NCBI GenBank assembly: GCA_015655095.1
Contig: JAATFR010000113.1
Span: 1-9,474, forward strand
Direction of reading: 5' to 3'
DNA: 9,474 bases
DNA from: Hyphomicrobiales bacterium
GTDB taxonomy: Bacteria > Pseudomonadota > Alphaproteobacteria > Parvibaculales > Parvibaculaceae
The position numbers and the translations under genes are program-made. Positions 1 to 5,809 of this stretch are shown here, piece after piece; position 1 is the stretch's first letter; every line of letters starts with the position of its first letter. The notes under the pieces are model-generated. The model did not search any database. It was given only the letters and a program-made list of their open reading frames with translations, and was not told the origin of the DNA.

Positions 1-377
1 CCAGCGTGCCGGACGAGATCACAGAAAAAACCTGGGCGCGCATCCTCAGCCCCTCTTTCCATGAGGAAGGCGGGGGCTTCATCGGCCTTGTCGCGCTGGA
101 CAGCCATGGCAGGCCGGTCGGCATCGTCCATGCCCTGCTCCATCTGAGCACATGGTCGATAGCGCCCGTCTGCTACATCGAGGATCTGTTCGTACGCCCC
201 GACGTGCGGGGCGGCGGTGCGGGCCGGGCGCTGCTCGAGGCCATTGCCGACATGGGCCGGGAGCAGGGCTGGGGCGGCTGCTACTGGAAAACGGCGGACG
301 ACAATTATCCCGGCCGCACCCTCTACGACAAGATCGCCCGGCGCACTACATGGATCGTATACGAGAAGGATTTGTGA
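1..377 (+). CDS. GNAT-family N-acetyltransferase, 5'-truncated by window edge
   Basis: This is the C-terminal part (about 125 residues) of a Gcn5-related N-acetyltransferase, which moves an acetyl group from acetyl-CoA to an amine. The reading frame is open to the left edge. The GTG at position 6 is probably an internal valine, because a normal GNAT domain of about 150 residues needs more N-terminal sequence. The segment YIEDLFVRPDVRGGGAGRAL holds the beta-4 strand and the acetyl-CoA pyrophosphate-binding loop (R-G-G-G-A-G pattern). The tail, with W-K-T, N-Y-P-G-R-T-L-Y-D-K and a final I-V-Y-E-K, resembles the GNAT subgroup acting on small amines or amino acids, where an Asn and a Tyr near the C-terminus contact CoA. 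The substrate cannot be told. The stop is TGA at 375-377, and the next gene starts 51 bp downstream on the same strand, so the two could be co-transcribed. Confidence 0.85.
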   Translation, partial: SVPDEITEKTWARILSPSFHEEGGGFIGLVALDSHGRPVGIVHALLHLSTWSIAPVCYIEDLFVRPDVRGGGAGRALLEAIADMGREQGWGGCYWKTADDNYPGRTLYDKIARRTTWIVYEKDL

Positions 378-428
378 CCTCCTCCGCCGCGACGGCGTGA
401 GCAGGACATACCCGAAAGGAAGAGACCC

Positions 429-974
429 ATGAAATTTGCCAGCAAACTTGCCGGAACGGGAATTGCCGCCCTGATGCTCACGGTCGCAACGGCTCCAGCC
501 TTCGCGCTTGCCACCATTTCCGGCGTCGATCAGGGCCCACTCTATACGCCCCAGTCGATTTCGGCGGGCGGCTTCCGCACACAGGTGTTCGGCGGCCCCA
601 CCGCCAACGCCACGGCGGAGGAAGCCGTCGCGCCTCTGACCGCCCCCGGCAATTTCGGCAACCGGCCACTCAAACCCATCGATCCTGCCCAGCGCTCAGG
701 CGGCCGGATCGTGCTCATTTTCAACGGAGCCTCCACCCCGTCCGAAATCGCCTGCACCGACCCCTCCAGCCTCGGCGGCAAGAGCGCGGACGGCCCCCTC
801 CATGTCATTGCCGTTTATTGCCTCGGTGACCGCTGGCTTGCCCGTGGCGCCCTGAGCGGGGTGGAGATAACCGGCCCGCAGGACCCGGCCTATGCTAGCG
901 CCATGGGCAATCTGTTCGCCGCCATGCTGCCGATGCGCTCCCCCGACATGCCGAATGGCAGCAACGGGCAGTAA
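429..974 (+). CDS. Small secreted or periplasmic protein of unknown function
   Basis: This 181-residue protein belongs to no family I recognise. The start is well supported: ATG at 429 follows a purine-rich GAAAGGAAGAGA ribosome binding site. Residues 1-26 form a clear Sec signal peptide: basic start (MKFASK), hydrophobic core (GIAALMLTVAT), and an A-F-A motif at 24-26, giving a likely cut before Leu27. The mature protein is rich in Ala, Gly and Pro, with a probably disordered stretch at about 50-90. A more ordered part follows at about 92-170, including RIVLIFNGASTPSEIACTDP and LHVIAVYCLGDRWLARGAL. It has two cysteines (109 and 131) that could form a disulfide in the periplasm. No lipobox and no further membrane segment are seen. 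It follows the GNAT gene by 51 bp, but no shared role is evident. Confidence 0.75.
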   Translation: MKFASKLAGTGIAALMLTVATAPAFALATISGVDQGPLYTPQSISAGGFRTQVFGGPTANATAEEAVAPLTAPGNFGNRPLKPIDPAQRSGGRIVLIFNGASTPSEIACTDPSSLGGKSADGPLHVIAVYCLGDRWLARGALSGVEITGPQDPAYASAMGNLFAAMLPMRSPDMPNGSNGQ

Positions 975-1052
975 TCCTTCTCTTTTGTTGTCAGCCCACC
1001 CTCACACCAGGGTTGTCTGACAGCAGAACCTCGGCCAAACTGCCCACAAATA

Positions 1053-1067
1053 ACGAATAATATTCGT
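1053..1067. promoter_or_regulatory. 15-bp palindrome upstream of the MBL hydrolase gene, candidate operator
   Basis: ACGAATA-A-TATTCGT is a perfect inverted repeat of two 7-bp arms around one central base. It lies 13 bp before the ATG at 1081 and immediately before the AAGGGGAAA ribosome binding site (about 1070-1078). A dyad in this place could bind a dimeric repressor or form a small hairpin in the mRNA leader. No regulator gene for it is next door. Confidence 0.4.
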
Positions 1068-1080
1068 ATAAGGGGAAAAT

Positions 1081-2394
1081 ATGGCCGACCTGCTTGCGAC
1101 GTCCGCCCGGTTTATCGATGAAAATGTTTATGAAGGGGCCGGACTGATCAATCGCCCGACCACCGAGCTTTCCGAGGTGGGCGACGGCATAGCCCTGATC
1201 GAGGCGTTTTCCCATGTCATCAGTTTTAGGACCGGCGACGGGCTGGTGCTGTTCGACACGAGCCTTGAAGCCTTCGCGGGCGGGGTCATCAAATCGCTGC
1301 GCCGCTGGAGCGATGAGCCGGTCAGCAATATCTGTTACACCCACGGCCATGTGGACCATGTCGGCGGCACCAACGCCTTCATATGCGAAACCTGCGCGGC
1401 AGGCGGCAAGCGCCCCCGGATCATCGGGCATGAAAACGTGTTGCCGCGCTTCAACCGCTATGAACTGACCAACGGCTATAATTTCATTATCAACGCCCGC
1501 CAGTTCGCTCCGGCACAGGAGCTTTCCCTCAATGAAAAAGGAGACGGGAGTCCGAAAAAACGCCGCTTCGGCCCGGACCCCTTTGTGCAGCCCGATACAG
1601 TGTTCCGCGAGGAAATGCAGTTCCGGGCAGGCGACACGCGTTTTGAACTGCGTCATGCCCTTGGCGAAACCGACGATCATCTCTGGGCATGGATACCAGA
1701 GCACAAGGCGATCTGCTCGGGCGACTTCGTGACCTGGGTTTTCCCCAATGCAGGCAACCCGCAGAAGGTTCAGCGCTACCCGCTCGAATGGGCACGCGCG
1801 CTCCGCGACATGGCCGCCCTTGAGCCGGAGCTGCTGCTGCCGGCCCATGGCCTGCCCATCGCGGGCAAGGAGCGCATCCGCACCGTGCTCGACACCATCG
1901 CCAGCGCGCTCGAATTCATCGTGAAGGAGTGTCTGGAGCGCATGAATGTCGGCGCGCGCCTCGACGACCTCATCCATGGCGTGAAGCTACCCACCGCATA
2001 CCTCGACAAGCCCTATCTCAAGCCCGTCTATGATGAACCGGAATTCATCATCCACAATGTCTGGCGGCTCTATGGCGGCTGGTATGACGGCAATCCGGCC
2101 CGGCTGAAACCGGCCAGCGACGCCGCGCTGGCGGGCGAACTCGCCATGCTCGCGGGCGGAGCCCTGGCGCTTGCAACCCGGGCGCAAACACTGTCGGAAA
2201 CGGGCGATCTGCGCCTTGCCTGCCATCTGGCTGAACTCGCCGCCCAGGCGGAACCGGAAAACCGCGAGGTGCACGCCATCCGCGCCACCGTCTTCGGCCT
2301 TCGACGCAAAACCGAAGCCTCGCTGATGGCCAAGGGCATCTATGGTTTTGCCGAGCGAGAATCCGGGCTCAAGTCCGGTAAAAACGCCCGCTGA
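1081..2394 (+). CDS. MBL-fold metallohydrolase with alkyl sulfatase dimerisation domain
   Basis: This 437-residue protein has an N-terminal metallo-beta-lactamase domain (about 30-265) and a C-terminal helical domain of the alkyl-sulfatase dimerisation type (about 275-425). The zinc motif H-G-H-V-D-H is at 88-93. Other likely ligands are in GETDDH (195-200), Asp215 in CSGDF, and His256 in LLPAHG. The dimerisation domain is marked by EPEFIIHNVWRLYGGWYDGN (319-338) and a tetratricopeptide-like stretch at about 375-395. Full SdsA-type alkyl sulfatases are about 650 residues and carry a further sterol-carrier-like C-terminal domain that binds the alkyl chain. That domain is absent here, so the substrate need not be an alkyl sulfate; other esters or thioesters are possible. 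No signal peptide is seen, so it is probably cytoplasmic. The ATG follows an AAGGGGAAA ribosome binding site. The gene appears monocistronic. Confidence 0.87.
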   Translation: MADLLATSARFIDENVYEGAGLINRPTTELSEVGDGIALIEAFSHVISFRTGDGLVLFDTSLEAFAGGVIKSLRRWSDEPVSNICYTHGHVDHVGGTNAFICETCAAGGKRPRIIGHENVLPRFNRYELTNGYNFIINARQFAPAQELSLNEKGDGSPKKRRFGPDPFVQPDTVFREEMQFRAGDTRFELRHALGETDDHLWAWIPEHKAICSGDFVTWVFPNAGNPQKVQRYPLEWARALRDMAALEPELLLPAHGLPIAGKERIRTVLDTIASALEFIVKECLERMNVGARLDDLIHGVKLPTAYLDKPYLKPVYDEPEFIIHNVWRLYGGWYDGNPARLKPASDAALAGELAMLAGGALALATRAQTLSETGDLRLACHLAELAAQAEPENREVHAIRATVFGLRRKTEASLMAKGIYGFAERESGLKSGKNAR

Positions 2395-2410
2395 GAATCC
2401 GTCAGCAGAC

Positions 2411-2448
2411 AAAAAAGCCCGCCGCGCGAGAGGGAAGGCGCAGCGGGC
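2411..2448 (-). terminator. Strong intrinsic terminator read on the minus strand
   Basis: On the minus strand an 11-bp GC-rich stem (2438-2448 pairing with 2417-2427, one G-T wobble) encloses a 10-nt loop CTTCCCTCTC and runs into six Ts (2416-2411). The T-run exists only in the minus reading, so it is not a good terminator for the plus-strand hydrolase gene ending at 2394. The aminotransferase gene already has its own terminator at 2663-2694. This one therefore either backs that up or ends a separate transcript. Confidence 0.75.
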
Positions 2449-2517
2449 AACGACCAGATGAAGACAGGCTGCATTGTCCGGGAGGGAAGCTTCTGCGGCC
2501 GGGTCCACCGGGTGGGA
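2411..2517 (-). ncRNA. Candidate trans-acting small RNA, about 107 nt
   Basis: The minus strand has a promoter-like pair (TTGTCA at 2553-2548, 18-bp spacer, TATCAG at 2529-2524) about 7 nt before 2517, and a strong terminator at 2448-2411. The RNA between would carry a stem-loop: GGCCGCA (2500-2494) pairs with TGCAGCC (2473-2467), with one C-A mismatch, around a 20-nt loop. That loop contains CTTCCCTCCC, and the terminator loop contains CTTCCCTCTC; they share the 8-mer CTTCCCTC. Known alphaproteobacterial trans-acting RNAs, such as the 'cuckoo' family, expose C/U-rich anti-Shine-Dalgarno motifs in hairpin loops, and this layout fits that pattern. No convincing coding sequence was found here. 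The promoter and start are inferred; the terminator and loops are seen directly. Confidence 0.4.
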
Positions 2518-2523
2518 ACAATT

Positions 2524-2553
2524 CTGATATGGGCATGACAAAATGAGTGACAA
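2524..2553 (-). promoter_or_regulatory. Candidate sigma-70-type promoter for the small RNA
   Basis: Read on the minus strand: TTGTCA (2553-2548, 5 of 6 to consensus), an 18-bp spacer, then TATCAG (2529-2524, 4 of 6). The region also contains an inverted repeat TGGGCA (2530-2535) / TGCCCA (2555-2560) and two copies of TGACAA (2536-2541 and 2548-2553), which may be a protein site over the promoter. Confidence 0.35.
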
Positions 2554-2618
2554 GTGCCCACAATAAATGTTTGTGCGGATTATTCCAGCCGCTACAATCC
2601 GACACAGGACCCGGCCAG

Positions 2619-2636
2619 TTCTGACCTATATCAGAA
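2619..2636. repeat. 18-bp inverted repeat TTCTGA-N6-TCAGAA
   Basis: Perfect 6-bp arms surround CCTATA in the non-coding gap between the hydrolase and aminotransferase genes. Part of it, ATATCAGAA (2628-2636), is the reverse complement of TTCTGATAT at 2522-2530, which overlaps the -10 element of the candidate small-RNA promoter. It could be an operator or chance; no function is assigned. Confidence 0.3.
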
Positions 2637-2662
2637 ATGAATAAATCAATTAATCATAGGTA

Positions 2663-2694
2663 GAAAAAGCCATCGCAGATACGCTGCGATGGCT
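2663..2694 (-). terminator. Intrinsic terminator of the aminotransferase gene
   Basis: A perfect 11-bp stem (CTGCGATGGCT at 2684-2694 pairing with AGCCATCGCAG at 2668-2678) encloses a 5-nt loop. On the minus strand it is followed by a run of Ts (complement of the As at 2664-2668). It lies 26 bp past the aminotransferase stop codon. Confidence 0.85.
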
Positions 2695-2719
2695 CAGGTA
2701 CCAAGGCGCCCAACCGAAC

Positions 2720-4069
2720 TTACGCAATCATGTCCAGCACACGCCTGAACTTGTCAAAGATTTCGCCGATCTGCGCCTGTGAAACAATCAGGGGCGGCGA
2801 AAACGCAATTGTATCACCCGACACGCGCACCATCATGTTCTCATCATGGAAGGCCCGGCGCATCGCGTCAAACCCTCGTTTGCCGGGCAATCCCTCGACA
2901 GGGGCCAGATCCATCGCGGCAACAAGACCCATGGTGCGGATATCCAGCACAAGCGGATGGTCCTTGAGCGCATGGGCGGCGTCCCCGATCACCGGCTCCA
3001 GAGCAAGGCTGCGCTCGAACAGTCCCTCATCGCGATAGAGATCAAGCGTGGCAAGCGCCGCGGCTGCCGCCAGCGGGTGGCCGGAATAGGTGTAGCCATG
3101 GAACAGGTCGATGACATGCTCCGCACCCGTCTGAAACTTGTCGTAGATAAACTTGCGCACCATCACGCCGCCCATCGGCACCGTACCGCTGGTGATGCCT
3201 TTGGCGAAGGACAGAAGATCGGGAATGACGCCGAAACGCTCCGAGGCTGTCGCATAGCCAAGACGACCAAAACCGGTGATGACCTCATCGAAAATCAGCA
3301 GGATGCCGTGCTTGTCGCACAGCTCGCGCAGGCGCTTGAGATAGCCGACCGGCGGCAGCAGCGCGCCCGTCGATCCCGACATCGGCTCGACGATGACAGC
3401 AGCGATGGTGGAAGCGTCATGCAGATCGACAAGACGCTGCAATTCATCAGCCAGATGGCCGCCCCACTCGGGCTCACCACGGGCATAAGCCTGCTTTGCG
3501 CGGTCATAGGTATGCGGCAGATGATCGACGCCCGCCAGCAGCGGGCCATAGAACTTGCGATTGGCGACCATGCCGCCGACCGAGATGCCGCCGAACCCGA
3601 CCCCGTGATAGCCGCGCTCGCGCCCGATGAAACGGGTGCGGCTGCCTTCGCCGTTCGCCCGGTGATAGGCGAGCGCCATCTTGAGCGCCGTATCGTCAGC
3701 CTCCGAGCCGGAATTACAGAAGAAGGCGTAGTCGAGATCTCCCGGCATCAGGTCACGCAGCCGGTTCGAGAGTTCGAACACCTTGGGGTGGGCAAACTGG
3801 AACGTCGGCGCGAAATCGAGTTCCGCCGCCTGCTCCTGAATGGCCTTCACGATGGTCTCGCGGCAATGGCCCGCATTCGAGCACCACAGGCCCGCCGTGG
3901 CGTCCAGCACCGCCGTACCATCCGGCTTGTAATAATGCATGTCCCTGGCGCGGGAAACGAGGCGCGGCTCGCGCTTGAACTGCCGGTTCGGGGTGAACGG
4001 CAGCCAGAAGGATTCCAGATCATTGGGCGCGACCGCCAGCTTGGTTTCAGACACGTGATCGCCACTCAT
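2720..4069 (-). CDS. Class III PLP-dependent omega-aminotransferase (beta-alanine:pyruvate type)
   Basis: This 449-residue enzyme moves an amino group from an omega-amino acid or amine to a keto acid, probably pyruvate. Its full length matches the family (about 440-450). Motifs in order: a cofactor-phosphate loop NSGSEA (119-124); GYHG (153-156) with the Tyr that stacks on PLP; a segment IAAVIVEPMSGSTGALLPPV (222-241); FDEVITGFGR (260-269) with Asp261 binding the pyridine nitrogen; the Schiff-base lysine Lys290 in FAKGITSG; and Arg415 in VRVSGDT, matching the flexible arginine that binds substrate carboxylate in omega-transaminases. From memory it resembles BauA/omega-APT of Pseudomonas along most of its length, but the exact substrate (beta-alanine, putrescine, GABA, taurine) cannot be fixed. 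ATG at 4069 has a weak GGGGG-type ribosome binding site. It is divergent from a PuuR-like regulator, which probably controls it, and ends at its own terminator. Confidence 0.9.
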   Translation of the reverse strand: MSGDHVSETKLAVAPNDLESFWLPFTPNRQFKREPRLVSRARDMHYYKPDGTAVLDATAGLWCSNAGHCRETIVKAIQEQAAELDFAPTFQFAHPKVFELSNRLRDLMPGDLDYAFFCNSGSEADDTALKMALAYHRANGEGSRTRFIGRERGYHGVGFGGISVGGMVANRKFYGPLLAGVDHLPHTYDRAKQAYARGEPEWGGHLADELQRLVDLHDASTIAAVIVEPMSGSTGALLPPVGYLKRLRELCDKHGILLIFDEVITGFGRLGYATASERFGVIPDLLSFAKGITSGTVPMGGVMVRKFIYDKFQTGAEHVIDLFHGYTYSGHPLAAAAALATLDLYRDEGLFERSLALEPVIGDAAHALKDHPLVLDIRTMGLVAAMDLAPVEGLPGKRGFDAMRRAFHDENMMVRVSGDTIAFSPPLIVSQAQIGEIFDKFRRVLDMIA

Positions 4070-4164
4070 GGGAACCCCCGGATACAGGTTGGAAAAGGAA
4101 AAATCTCACAGGAAACTAGACGATAAAACGGCCACGCAGCAATGAGCGCAAGGGATAATAGAAA

Positions 4165-4192
4165 GTGACAGCCCAAAGGCGTTCAATATAAT
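4165..4192 (+). promoter_or_regulatory. Promoter of the XRE/cupin regulator, apparently leaderless
   Basis: GTGACA (4165-4170), a 16-bp spacer and a perfect TATAAT (4187-4192) form a strong sigma-70-type promoter. The ATG of the regulator begins at 4199, six bases after the -10 box, exactly where transcription should start. No ribosome binding site precedes that ATG. The mRNA would thus have no 5' leader. The same bases, read on the minus strand (TTATATTGAAC), resemble the E. coli PuuR operator, suggesting autorepression. Confidence 0.55.
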
Positions 4193-4198
4193 AGACGA

Positions 4199-4804
4199 AT
4201 GAATACAGAAATCCGACAGGCTCACGGACGTGACGCCACCTCCCTTCCCGGAGAACAGCCGCTCGACATCGGCGAAAGGCTGAGAGCCTTGCGCCGCATG
4301 CACGGGCTTTCCCAGCGCGAGCTTGCAAAAAGGGCCGGCGTGACCAATGGCACCATCTCGCTCATCGAGCAGAACAGGATCAGCCCATCGGTCGGCTCAC
4401 TCAAGAAAGTGCTCGACGGCTTTCCCATTTCCATCTCGGATTTCCTGACCCTCGACCTCCAGCCGCGTTCGCGGGTGTTCTATCAGGTCAAGGATCTCAA
4501 GGTGATTGAGAGCGGCCCGATCAACTTCAAGCTGGTCGGCACCGACGCCAAGGGCCGCGCCATCCAGATGATGCATGAGCGCTACAAGCCCGGCGCGGAT
4601 ACGGGCGAGGAGATGCTCTCCCATGCGGGCGAGGAATGCGGCGTGGTGGTGGCCGGCGTGGTGGAACTGACCGTGGGCGGCGAGATTCGCAACCTGACCT
4701 CGGGCGAAGCCTATTATTTCGACAGCCGCCTTCCCCACCGGTTCCGCAACCCCGGCACCATTGACGCGGTGATCGTTTCGGCCTGCACGCCGGTAAGTTT
4801 CTGA
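4199..4804 (+). CDS. XRE-family regulator with C-terminal cupin domain (PuuR-like)
   Basis: This 201-residue DNA-binding regulator has a helix-turn-helix domain at about 24-82 (including LSQRELAKRAGVTNGTISLI) and a cupin sensor domain at about 120-197, with HAGEECGVVVAGVVELTVGG (142-161) and a conserved-looking LPHRFRNPG (178-186). This architecture is that of PuuR and related repressors of polyamine and amino-acid catabolism, whose cupin domain senses a metabolite. The start is ATG 4199, which has no ribosome binding site but sits six bases after a perfect TATAAT, so the mRNA may be leaderless. It is divergent from the omega-aminotransferase, the usual place for a local repressor of that gene, and the thioesterase gene follows 71 bp downstream on the same strand. 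The ligand is unknown; a polyamine, beta-alanine or their breakdown products are the natural guesses. Confidence 0.88.
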   Translation: MNTEIRQAHGRDATSLPGEQPLDIGERLRALRRMHGLSQRELAKRAGVTNGTISLIEQNRISPSVGSLKKVLDGFPISISDFLTLDLQPRSRVFYQVKDLKVIESGPINFKLVGTDAKGRAIQMMHERYKPGADTGEEMLSHAGEECGVVVAGVVELTVGGEIRNLTSGEAYYFDSRLPHRFRNPGTIDAVIVSACTPVSF

Positions 4805-4875
4805 ACCCCTTGCCCACGCCCGCCAGTTCCCCCCATATCGCTGCAAACTGCTCCAAGCCGCCCCAAGGAAAACTG

Positions 4876-5304
4876 ATGCCAAGCTGGTCTAAAATTATCA
4901 AGCGCATTGAAGAACGCGACACGGAAAAGGCCCCGCCCCATGTCGTGGCGCTCAATCTTTACGAGGGCCAACTCAAGATCATCTCGCCCGGCCATATCCA
5001 GTTCATCTGGCCGGTGGACCGGCAATACCTCAATCCCGCCGCCGTGTTCGGTGGTTATCTTGCCACGCTCGCCGACCAGACCTGCTCGTTCGCCCTGATG
5101 AGCGACCTCGAAGACAGCCAGAATTTCACGACCTCCGATCTCCAGATGCATTTCTTCCGCCCCGTGACGAAAGGCATTCTCACCTGCGAGGGAAAAGTCC
5201 TGAACAAAAGCCGCAACCAAGCCTATGTGGAAGCAAGTTTTCTGCTGGACGACGGCAAGCTGGCGCTGAAAGCCCGCGCCATCGAAAAGATCATGGCGGC
5301 GTGA
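4876..5304 (+). CDS. PaaI-like hotdog-fold thioesterase
   Basis: This 142-residue protein fits the single-domain hotdog thioesterase family (PaaI/YigI-like), which hydrolyses acyl- or aryl-CoA thioesters as a homotetramer in the cytoplasm. The best evidence is the helix segment NPAAVFGGYLATLADQTCSF (53-72), matching the family pattern N-x(3)-[HG]GG-x(3)-[LA]AD, followed by strands with TTSDLQMHFFRPVTKG (85-100) and a final strand pair typical of the fold. The usual His before the two glycines is Phe58 here, while Asp67 of LAD is kept, so activity or substrate may differ from PaaI. I chose ATG 4876 because AAGGA (4865-4869) lies just upstream. The frame is open further back, to a TTG at 4810, but that start would add 22 low-complexity residues and lacks a ribosome binding site. 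It follows the XRE regulator by 71 bp and may be co-transcribed. Confidence 0.8.
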   Translation: MPSWSKIIKRIEERDTEKAPPHVVALNLYEGQLKIISPGHIQFIWPVDRQYLNPAAVFGGYLATLADQTCSFALMSDLEDSQNFTTSDLQMHFFRPVTKGILTCEGKVLNKSRNQAYVEASFLLDDGKLALKARAIEKIMAA

Positions 5305-5446
5305 CCCCTCCGGCCATCCCCGATATGTAATACAATTTAACTGTTTTGAAATATGGCTGCGGGAGACTGGGTGAAATATCCCTGCCCTGCACCCTCTCAC
5401 TTTTCCTTTAGATAGCGCGGGACTCATTCTTCCGAAAGGACCGGAC

Positions 5447-5809
5447 ATGACCCCTCCTGTTGCTCCATCGGCAAGCCAGCTCCATCTTGCAAGACAACCC
5501 GCAGAGCCCAACCGGAACACGATTCTGCATCGCTCTATTGCCGTGTTCAGGCAATGTCTCCGCCCGTCCACCTCCGCTCATCCGGATGATCCATACCAAC
5601 CGGCGCCCTCCCGGCCAACGATATCCGGCCCGGTTGCCCACGGACCGACCGGTCCCATCTCCCAAATACAGTCAGCAAAAATCCCAAGCGCCTTATTTCG
5701 TTCCACTACAAGCAAACGAGAATTTGCAGGAGCGGCGGCAGGATGCCTCAAAAACCAGTCCAGTCCCCGGGATCCTGCATACCAGGGACGACAAATTGGA
5801 AAGTCCTGA
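5447..5809 (+). other. Alternative-frame ORF carrying the best start signal for the unknown gene
   Basis: ATG 5447 follows a good GAAAGGA ribosome binding site at ideal distance, but its frame (120 codons, stop at 5809) differs from the long frame ending at 6551. The product would be rich in Pro, Ser and Ala with no recognised domain. Its codons look less coding-like after about 5700, where the other frame takes over. It may be the true N-terminal part of a frameshifted gene, or the ATG may serve the long frame after a one-base indel. Confidence 0.4.

Noticed and set aside
991..1977. A 328-codon open frame on the minus strand opposite the MBL hydrolase gene
   Set aside because: It lies entirely within and opposite the intact hydrolase, has no ribosome binding site and no recognisable domain.
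1987..2561. Open frames on the minus strand across the hydrolase 3' end and the downstream gap
   Set aside because: They are mostly antisense to the dimerisation domain and pass through a strong terminator hairpin; no ribosome binding site or domain was seen.
2846..4126. A 426-codon open frame on the plus strand opposite the aminotransferase gene
   Set aside because: It is the antisense shadow of a full-length, motif-complete class III aminotransferase; its product has no recognisable domain and is Arg/Gln/His-rich, as antisense frames in GC-rich DNA usually are.
4153..4159. GATAAT as an alternative -10 box for the XRE regulator, which would give a normal leader
   Set aside because: It has no good -35 at proper distance and still leaves no ribosome binding site before ATG 4199; the TATAAT at 4187-4192 fits better.
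4714..5571. A 285-codon open frame on the minus strand across the thioesterase gene
   Set aside because: It is opposite the thioesterase and the end of the XRE regulator gene, which are both supported by motifs; no start signal or domain was seen.
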